DNA of 11,420 bases from contig CAJUPB010000025.1 in NCBI GenBank assembly GCA_910588155.1, positions 1 through 11,420 of the forward strand. Reading direction: 5' to 3'. The notes below the pieces were generated by a model, which ran no database searches, was not told where the DNA came from, and saw nothing but the letters and a program-made list of their open reading frames with translations. Positions 7,161 to 11,420 of this stretch are shown piece by piece. The first letter of the stretch is position 1; each line of letters starts with the position of its first letter. A program made the translations under genes and the position numbers. This DNA comes from an uncultured Christensenellaceae bacterium (GTDB taxonomy: Bacteria > Bacillota > Clostridia > Christensenellales > Pumilibacteraceae).

Positions 7161-7216
7161 TGGCGGGTGCTTGATAAAACAAGCGCGCCGCTACGCTCGC
7201 CGTCAAGCACCCGCCA
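7161..7216. repeat. Perfect 14-bp inverted repeat over the recombinase stop codon
   Basis: TGGCGGGTGCTTGA (7161-7174) and TCAAGCACCCGCCA (7203-7216) are exact inverted copies around a 28-nt centre. The right arm contains the recombinase stop codon (7203-7205). On neither strand does a T run follow the arms, so it is a poor intrinsic terminator. Its position at the 3' end of a large serine recombinase, at the boundary between AT-rich and GC-richer DNA, makes a role at the element end plausible. Confidence 0.7.
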
Positions 7217-8876
7217 TCAACAAAACAAAACCAAAGGTCATAATAAAGAAAGAGCTTGAACAGGCAATGTCCAAACTCTCTTGATTTTGGTGGAGCGTGG
7301 CTTGTGAAATACGAACACCGCCCCCGCCCTTTGAGGTGGGGGCGTTTTCTTTATTTTCGGCGTTTTCTGCCATTTCTGCGTCCTCGGACGCCTCAAAGTG
7401 CCCGATTACCTCGCCACCGTCTATATTAAAGTATATAATGAATTTATCGTCATACACGTAAAAGCTATTTATCAGAGCGTCCACAACACGCTTTTGGAAT
7501 TCCTTGTCGGAGGGGTCGCCGCGCTCAAAAGTTTTAAGCCACGAGATAAAGGCGGCTTTTGTTACGGGGATTTTGGACGCAGCGACGAGCCCGTCCTTAT
7601 CGTTTTGCAGCTCGAGCTTTTGCGCCTCCAAATCCTCCACGCGCTCGTTGAGCTTTGCGCGCACCATTTTGCTGTCGGCGTCTATAAAGGCGTTGACGGC
7701 TTTTTCTATTTCCTCCTCAAGTGCTGCAATGCGACGCTCGAGGGCGCGGACGTTTTCCTCGTTGAATTCGTCTTGATAAAGCCCCATAACGCGGTCGGCT
7801 ATAAAATCAATACGTTTCGGCTCGAGCACGTATTCGAGGGTAAGCTCGACGACGAGCTGCTCGAGAAAGTCTTTGCGCTCGCTGCGCTTGTCGCAAGTGT
7901 GATATTTGTACTTTTTCCCACAAGCATAATAGTAGTAGGTGGCTGCGCGACCGGTGCCGCTCACTCCGACCATACGAGCCCCACAGTGCCCACAATACGC
8001 TTTGCCTTGCAAGATGTAGTCCTCTTTCGCTTTGAGGGCTGCGGGGGCTAATTTGCGCCTTGCAAGTCGTTTCTGCACGGTTTCAAAGGTGGCTTTGTCT
8101 ATGAGCGGGGGATATATGTTTGTATAGACCACGCCGTCGTGTTCGACCTCGCCTATATACTTGCGGCTGGTAAGGTTATTTTGAAAGCTGTTTAACGTCA
8201 GAGGCTTGTTTTTGGTATTCTTATATCCGCGCCTCGTGAGCTCGTCCATAATTTCCTTTTTTGAGGTGCCTTTCGCGTATGCCTCGAATACATACCGGAC
8301 GAGCGGCGCCGTATCCTCGTCGATTACCACGATTTTGCGCGGCTTGCGGTCGCCGGCGCTGCGGGGGTCGTCAACCGCCTTGTATCCGAGTATCGGGCGC
8401 CCGCCGGTAAAATTGCCCTTTGCGTAACTTTCACGCAGCCCGCGAGTAACCTTTTGCGAGAGCTCCTCGCTGTAGTATTCTGCCATACCGATATAAAAGT
8501 TTTCGAGGAGGATACCGTCAAGGTTTTTCGAGCCGTCCACGTTGCGAGCGGTGCGCTGCGTGGCAGAAATTACCGTCTTGCCGTTTTTTTGCAAGTGGTA
8601 TTTGTTTATCGCTATTTCAATGCTGTTACGACCAAAGCGGTCGATAGCGTACACGAGCACAATATCCCACTTTGCGGTGGCGCTGTCTTTGAGCAGCTGC
8701 TGGAACGCCGGGCGCTGGTCGTTGCGACCGGTGAGGTGCTCGTCCTCGTATGTACGGACTATTTGCAAATCGTTTGCGGCTGCAAACTTGTGGCACTCGG
8801 TGAGCTGCCCCTCGATAGACTGGTACGTCTGCGTGCTGCCGGGGCTGTACCTCGCATATACGACGGCTTGCCTCAT
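7203..8876 (-). CDS. Large serine recombinase (site-specific integrase)
   Basis: A 557-residue large serine recombinase, which integrates and, with a partner, excises mobile elements by a serine-linked DNA intermediate. The resolvase domain opens with VVYARYSP (5-12; Ser11 nucleophile, Arg9) and includes VYAIDRFGRNS (75-85) with the catalytic arginines and LENFYIGMAEYYSEELS (124-140). The recombinase domain covers roughly 155-275, with GGRPILGYK (158-166). A zinc ribbon follows with Cys295, Cys298, Cys319 and Cys328, then a coiled coil from about 365 to 432. The start at 8876 is preferred over the in-frame ATG at 8909: it begins exactly at the conserved N-terminus, with AAGG close upstream and a stronger AAGGAGGG at 8888-8895. 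It lies 1 nt after the repressor stop, so the two are translationally coupled. The last 30 or so residues, ending in a hydrophobic stretch, look unlike the rest and may be coded by junction DNA. Confidence 0.93.
   Translation of the reverse strand: MRQAVVYARYSPGSTQTYQSIEGQLTECHKFAAANDLQIVRTYEDEHLTGRNDQRPAFQQLLKDSATAKWDIVLVYAIDRFGRNSIEIAINKYHLQKNGKTVISATQRTARNVDGSKNLDGILLENFYIGMAEYYSEELSQKVTRGLRESYAKGNFTGGRPILGYKAVDDPRSAGDRKPRKIVVIDEDTAPLVRYVFEAYAKGTSKKEIMDELTRRGYKNTKNKPLTLNSFQNNLTSRKYIGEVEHDGVVYTNIYPPLIDKATFETVQKRLARRKLAPAALKAKEDYILQGKAYCGHCGARMVGVSGTGRAATYYYYACGKKYKYHTCDKRSERKDFLEQLVVELTLEYVLEPKRIDFIADRVMGLYQDEFNEENVRALERRIAALEEEIEKAVNAFIDADSKMVRAKLNERVEDLEAQKLELQNDKDGLVAASKIPVTKAAFISWLKTFERGDPSDKEFQKRVVDALINSFYVYDDKFIIYFNIDGGEVIGHFEASEDAEMAENAENKENAPTSKGGGGVRISQATLHQNQESLDIACSSSFFIMTFGFVLLMAGA
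7319..7357 (+). terminator. Plus-strand intrinsic terminator inside the recombinase 3' end
   Basis: A 10-bp GC-rich stem (7319-7328 with 7335-7344, one G-T wobble) with a 6-nt loop is followed by TTTTCTTTATTTT (7345-7357). It is a textbook terminator for the plus strand, but it lies antisense within the coding sequence of the recombinase (residues near 510-521). It would block transcripts entering the element from the left. Confidence 0.6.
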
Positions 8877-8877
8877 A

Positions 8878-9267
8878 TTACGCCTTGCCCTCCTTAAGCT
8901 CGTAAGCATAAGAGAGCAGGGCGTTTTTTTGCCGTGTGCTCAATTCGCCGAAAATCTGCAAGAGCTCCGTTTCAAACTCCGAGAGCTCGAGCGTGGCGGT
9001 GCCGCCTATCGTTACCACGTTGTGGCTGTTTTCGTTTCCGTAAATACCTTGCACGACGGAGTGCTGCGGCTCGCGTCCGGTTACGAGATAGTCAACCGAT
9101 ACGCCGAAATAGTCTGCGATTTTTTCGAGCAGCTCCGACGCTGGGCTCGTTTGTTTTTGTTTCCACGCGGATATGGTAGCAGGGCGCACGCCGATAAATT
9201 CGGCTAAAGCGCCTTGTTTTTTGCCTTGCAACTCTAAAAGCGAGAAAATACGCTCGGATATAGTCAT
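8878..9267 (-). CDS. CI/XRE-type repressor of the mobile element
   Basis: A 129-residue DNA-binding protein. The N-terminal XRE helix-turn-helix covers about residues 5-62: SLLELQGKKQGALAEFIGVR, the recognition helix around ATISAWKQKQT (30-40), and the family ending IADYFGVSVDYLVTGRE (50-66). A short linker and a C-terminal helical part (96-129) probably serve for dimerisation; there is no LexA-type peptidase domain, so induction by self-cleavage is not expected. The start at 9267 has AAGGAG 10 nt upstream (9278-9283). It is driven by a perfect minus-strand promoter about 165 bp away and runs straight into the recombinase gene, so both should share one transcript. Its divergent position to the methyltransferase gene group and the repeats between them suggest it controls both directions. 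Confidence 0.85.
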   Translation of the reverse strand: MTISERIFSLLELQGKKQGALAEFIGVRPATISAWKQKQTSPASELLEKIADYFGVSVDYLVTGREPQHSVVQGIYGNENSHNVVTIGGTATLELSEFETELLQIFGELSTRQKNALLSYAYELKEGKA

Positions 9268-9300
9268 AAAAATTACGCTCCTTTTGAATTATTTTCAAAT

Positions 9301-9419
9301 AAACCGCAAAAAACCCTTGACAAATCAAATGAAACGTAATAAAATATAGGCAAGGTTATAGGAAACCGTAACGCCTATACCTCCCTTGCGAAATTGACAG
9401 GCAAGAGTTTTTGCGGTTT
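9301..9419. repeat. Inverted repeat of the control region
   Basis: AAACCGCAAAAA at 9301-9312 is matched by its exact inverse at 9408-9419, and the similarity extends into CCCTTG against its inverse CAAGAG (9402-9407). The left arm reaches the -35 box of the plus promoter. Both arms would be present in the repressor leader RNA and could fold it into a long hairpin; only one arm is present in the plus-strand transcript. Confidence 0.55.
9317..9345 (+). promoter_or_regulatory. Plus-strand early promoter
   Basis: A perfect TTGACA (9317-9322), a 17-bp spacer and TAAAAT (9340-9345). Transcription should begin near 9352 and read the cysteine-rich protein, the 46-residue protein, the methyltransferase and the second XRE gene, with a leader of about 166 nt. 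A weaker second candidate on this strand is TTGACA at 9394-9399 with TTTGAT at 9417-9422. Confidence 0.75.
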
Positions 9420-9491
9420 GATTGTAGTAGCGTACATATTATAGCAAAAATTCTTTCGCTTGTCAATAAGCAAGGCTATAAAACCGTAAAG
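9350..9491. repeat. Pair of long direct repeats, likely operators
   Basis: The stretch 9350-9373 recurs at 9470-9491. Both copies read GCAAGG, Y, TATA, then AAACCGTAA, differing by two substitutions and a 2-nt GG present only in the first. The first copy lies over the start site of the plus promoter; the second lies directly upstream of the -35 box of the minus promoter. AAACCGYAA also occurs at 9301-9309 and, inverted, at 9411-9419, making four copies. The best explanation is a binding site for the adjacent repressor, blocking the plus promoter and perhaps assisting its own. Confidence 0.65.
9438..9466 (-). promoter_or_regulatory. Perfect consensus promoter for repressor and recombinase
   Basis: On the minus strand, TTGACA (9461-9466), exactly 17 bp, and TATAAT (9438-9443): full consensus in both boxes. 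Transcription should begin near 9431 and run leftward through the facing plus promoter to the repressor at 9267, a leader of about 164 nt. Confidence 0.8.
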
Positions 9492-9517
9492 TTTCGGAAA
9501 TAGGAGGACATACCAAA

Positions 9518-9934
9518 ATGTTAGACCCCAAAATGTGCGAAAGAGGACGCGAACAGTACGAGCTTTTCAAGAGCTCGGACAAGTCCCGCGGTAAGCTCGT
9601 GCAATACGATTACCGCAGACTTAACGGCGAGCTTATAAGCTGCGTAAGCAAGACGGTGGAGGACTGCCGCAAAATTACGCTTAAACGGCTGGAATTCAAA
9701 GGCGCCAGCGTGGAGGAAATCCGCCAGTACATAGCCAGCACGCGCAGCACTCCGTTTGACTACCTCGACGAGGTACCTTGCGGACAGCCCGCAGCGGAAA
9801 CGGCTTTCAAGCTCGGCGTATGCGCAACGTGCCCGCGCAATCAGCTTTGCGCTTTTGCGGTGCAAGAGGCTTACCACGACGTGGTTTACGATTGTACGGG
9901 CAAAGAAATAAGCCGCTACTCAATAGGCGATTAA
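9518..9934 (+). CDS. Cysteine-rich hypothetical protein of the mobile element
   Basis: I do not recognise the family with confidence. The 138-residue protein has eight cysteines (7, 42, 50, 88, 102, 105, 111, 126), and the group CATCPRNQLC (102-111) looks like a zinc or Fe-S site. The middle (48-75) is helical and basic, ISCVSKTVEDCRKITLKRLE then ASVEEIRQYIAS. There are no membrane segments. The start has AGGAGG (9502-9507) 10 nt upstream. As the first gene after the plus-strand early promoter it is probably made as soon as repression is lifted. It is followed after 10 nt by the 46-residue gene. An early regulator or DNA-binding accessory role is a guess from position only. Confidence 0.7.
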   Translation: MLDPKMCERGREQYELFKSSDKSRGKLVQYDYRRLNGELISCVSKTVEDCRKITLKRLEFKGASVEEIRQYIASTRSTPFDYLDEVPCGQPAAETAFKLGVCATCPRNQLCAFAVQEAYHDVVYDCTGKEISRYSIGD

Positions 9935-9944
9935 GGAGGAGCAA

Positions 9945-10085
9945 ATGATTTACACGGTATTTTTTACAGGGAAAGACAGCAACAAAATGCCGCACGACTG
10001 CGAAACTTACGACGGGGCGGTGGAGTATGCGGAGGCAGAGGGCGGCGAGTACACAATCGAAAGTACGAGCGGCACCGTCGTATAA
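9945..10085 (+). CDS. Small hypothetical protein, 46 residues
   Basis: A short gene with a strong ribosome site (GGAGG at 9935-9939, 5 nt before the ATG) beginning 10 nt after the previous stop and ending 12 nt before the methyltransferase start. The product begins MIYTVFFTGKDSNKMPHDCE and is acidic further on (YDGAVEYAEAEGGEYTIEST). I do not know the family. The tight spacing and the good ribosome site on both sides argue that it is translated. Confidence 0.65.
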   Translation: MIYTVFFTGKDSNKMPHDCETYDGAVEYAEAEGGEYTIESTSGTVV

Positions 10086-10097
10086 GGAGGGGAGCGA

Positions 10098-11225
10098 GTG
10101 AAAATTCTTTCTTTGTTTGACGGTATAAGCTGCGGGCGGGTAGCGCTGGAGCGTGCGGACATACCCGTGGAGCGATACGTGGCTTATGAGATAGACAAGT
10201 ACGCAAAAGCAATAAGCGCAAAAAACTATCCCGATATTGAGCAGTGCGGCGACGTGTTCGACGGCGATTTCACGCAATACAAGGGCTTTGACCTTTTAAT
10301 CGGCGGCTCGCCGTGCACTTACTGGAGCATAGCAAAAAACAACCGCGAAACGACTTGCGAGGGCGAGGGGTACAAGTTATTTATGCAATACGTCCGCGCT
10401 TTGCGCGAGAGTGGCTGCCGCTGGTTTTTGTATGAGAATAACTATTCCATACATCAAAACATAAAAGACGCAATCAGCGACGAGCTCGGCGTCCAGCCTA
10501 TTATGATAAACTCCTCGCTGGTATCGGCGCAAACTCGTAAGCGCTGCTACTGGACGAATATACCAAACATTGAGCAGCCCGCCGACCGAGGCGTCTTGCT
10601 TAAGGATATTATCGAAAGTGGCGAAAGTTTTTTGCAAAAGGCTTACGCCCTTACGACAAGGTGCAGCGGCGCAATCCCGAGCGATACGCTCAAGCGACAT
10701 AGGCACACTATGATAGCCGAGCCCGTTATGTACCAGCGCCCGCGCGGAAAAAACGAGGGCGGAATTAAAGAGGGGAAAGCGCCAACCGTTACAAGCCACT
10801 CATACGAGCATAACAACCTTGTGGTTGAGCCTATACCGCTTAACACTACAGCGGACGGGAAAGCCAAATGTTTGCGAGCTGGATACGGAACAAAGGACGG
10901 TATCCGCAATATGGTGGGAAATAATTACGATAGGCGCACTTGCGTGGCAATTCCCTCCGACGACGTGGCACTAAAACAAAAGCAAATTTACAAAGTAGAA
11001 AGCGGGCAAATCGACATAAAAGGCAAGCTCTATCCGATAAAACTTGCAGACGGTTATTACATAATCCGCAAATTATTACCGATTGAGTGCGAGCGCCTCC
11101 AAACGCTCCCCGAGGGATATACCGAGGGCGTAAGCGACGCCCAGCGTATTAAAGCACTGGGGAACGGCTGGACGGTGGAGGTTATCGCTCACATATTAAA
11201 ACACATAAAGGAGGTGAAAAGTTAA
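10098..11225 (+). CDS. Cytosine-C5 DNA methyltransferase
   Basis: A 375-residue methyltransferase that transfers a methyl group from SAM to carbon 5 of cytosine in DNA. Motif I is LFDGISCG (6-13) with the acidic E31/D33 binding SAM ribose; motif IV is GGSPCTYWS (69-77) with catalytic Cys73; motif VI is LYENN (111-115) with Glu113; motif VIII is QTRKRCYW (145-152). The target-recognition region lies between about 170 and 315. Motif IX/X is RKLLPIECERLQTLPEGYT and KALGNGWTVEVIAHILKHI at the end. PCT replaces the common PCQ. The compact size and DFDGIS-like start resemble phage and Dnmt3-type enzymes. The start is GTG at 10098, with GGAGG (10086-10090) 7 nt upstream. No restriction nuclease is seen beside it, so it is probably an orphan enzyme that protects the element or marks its DNA; its stop overlaps the next start. 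Confidence 0.92.
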   Translation: MKILSLFDGISCGRVALERADIPVERYVAYEIDKYAKAISAKNYPDIEQCGDVFDGDFTQYKGFDLLIGGSPCTYWSIAKNNRETTCEGEGYKLFMQYVRALRESGCRWFLYENNYSIHQNIKDAISDELGVQPIMINSSLVSAQTRKRCYWTNIPNIEQPADRGVLLKDIIESGESFLQKAYALTTRCSGAIPSDTLKRHRHTMIAEPVMYQRPRGKNEGGIKEGKAPTVTSHSYEHNNLVVEPIPLNTTADGKAKCLRAGYGTKDGIRNMVGNNYDRRTCVAIPSDDVALKQKQIYKVESGQIDIKGKLYPIKLADGYYIIRKLLPIECERLQTLPEGYTEGVSDAQRIKALGNGWTVEVIAHILKHIKEVKS

Positions 11226-11420
11226 TGCTACACGAAAGGCTCAAAGAGGCAAGAACAAAGGCGGGACTGTCGCAGGAAAAGGTCGCCAAAGAGTGCGGAA
11301 TAACGCAGCCGGCGTATTTCGATATTGAACACGGCGACCGTGCGCCCTCGCTGGCAGTGGCAAAACGTCTTGCAAACCTTTTCGGCGTGTCGCTTGACTG
11401 GCTTGTCGGGACGGACGCGG
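11225..11420 (+). CDS. XRE-family helix-turn-helix regulator (partial, 3' cut)
   Basis: The first 65 residues of a second XRE-type DNA-binding protein, cut by the window end. LKEARTKAGLSQEKVAKECG and ITQPAYFDIEHGDRAPSL form the helix-turn-helix, followed by AKRLANLFGVSLDWLVGTDA. The ATG at 11225 overlaps the last base of the methyltransferase stop (TAATG), and AAGGAGGTG lies about 10 nt upstream, so the two genes are translationally coupled. It may be a Cro-like counter-repressor or a later regulator; the window does not show its C-terminus. Confidence 0.8.
   Translation, partial: MLHERLKEARTKAGLSQEKVAKECGITQPAYFDIEHGDRAPSLAVAKRLANLFGVSLDWLVGTDA

Noticed and set aside
5894..7297. The 10-mer TGGTGGAGCG at 5894-5903 and again at 7288-7297 as a possible attachment-site pair
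   Set aside because: Dozens of 10-base matches are expected by chance in a window this long, the flanks do not extend the match, and the recombinase lies outside the interval.
7290..7320. tRNA-like 3' end on the minus strand (GTTCG followed by GCTCCACCA)
   Set aside because: The T-arm does not pair, no anticodon or D-arm precedes it, and the bases code for the recombinase tail.
7398..8897. Several plus-strand open frames opposite the recombinase
   Set aside because: They are shadows of a confidently identified minus-strand gene in GC-rich coding DNA and have no ribosome sites.
1..11420. CRISPR array, rRNA genes or insertion-sequence transposase
   Set aside because: No regularly spaced repeats, rRNA segments or transposase motifs were seen on either strand.

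Overview
The window looks like a chromosomal stretch of a Gram-positive (Bacillota, probably uncultured gut-type Clostridia) genome carrying the left end of an integrated mobile element. The grounds are strong AGGAGG-type ribosome binding sites, sigma-A promoters close to consensus, a lipobox lipoprotein of the CotH spore-coat kinase family, and a clostridial-style large serine recombinase. No species can be named from the sequence alone.

Layout, left to right. (1) 1-3660, plus strand: a secreted CotH-family lipoprotein behind its own promoter, then a full-length DUF262 plus HNH (GmrSD-like) protein, a probable anti-phage nuclease, followed by a hairpin. (2) 3800-4800, minus strand: a DUF5714-type cysteine-rich protein and an unrecognised 119-residue protein upstream of it. 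(3) 4850-7140, minus strand: an AT-rich patch, visibly different in base use from both flanks, with three unrecognised or weakly recognised genes. The middle of this patch (5505-5938) has no convincing gene but holds two strong hairpins and a promoter. One of the three genes resembles the uracil-DNA glycosylase fold in its motif layout, and the small gene after it lies in the same reading frame beyond the stop codon. (4) 7160-11420, GC-richer: the mobile element, with a large serine recombinase and a CI/XRE-type repressor (minus strand, 1 nt apart), a 250-bp divergent control region, then plus-strand early genes: a cysteine-rich protein, a 46-residue protein, a cytosine-C5 DNA methyltransferase and a second XRE regulator cut by the window edge. 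The layout matches the lysogeny module of a prophage or an integrative conjugative element.

The most interesting structure is the control region 9268-9517. Two near-consensus promoters point toward each other, so their transcripts should overlap by about 80 nt. Four copies of the 9-mer AAACCGYAA sit around them, two of them inside long, nearly identical repeats placed at the plus-promoter start site and just upstream of the minus-promoter -35 box. This looks like a repressor-controlled switch. The recombinase is probably transcribed from the same promoter as the repressor. At the other end of the recombinase gene a perfect 14-bp inverted repeat overlaps its stop codon, and the last residues of the protein look foreign; this is where an attachment site would be expected.

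I found no system that I can call new with confidence. The best candidates for follow-up are the operator/promoter switch, the recombinase 3' junction, and the AT-rich gene pair at 5939-7096.
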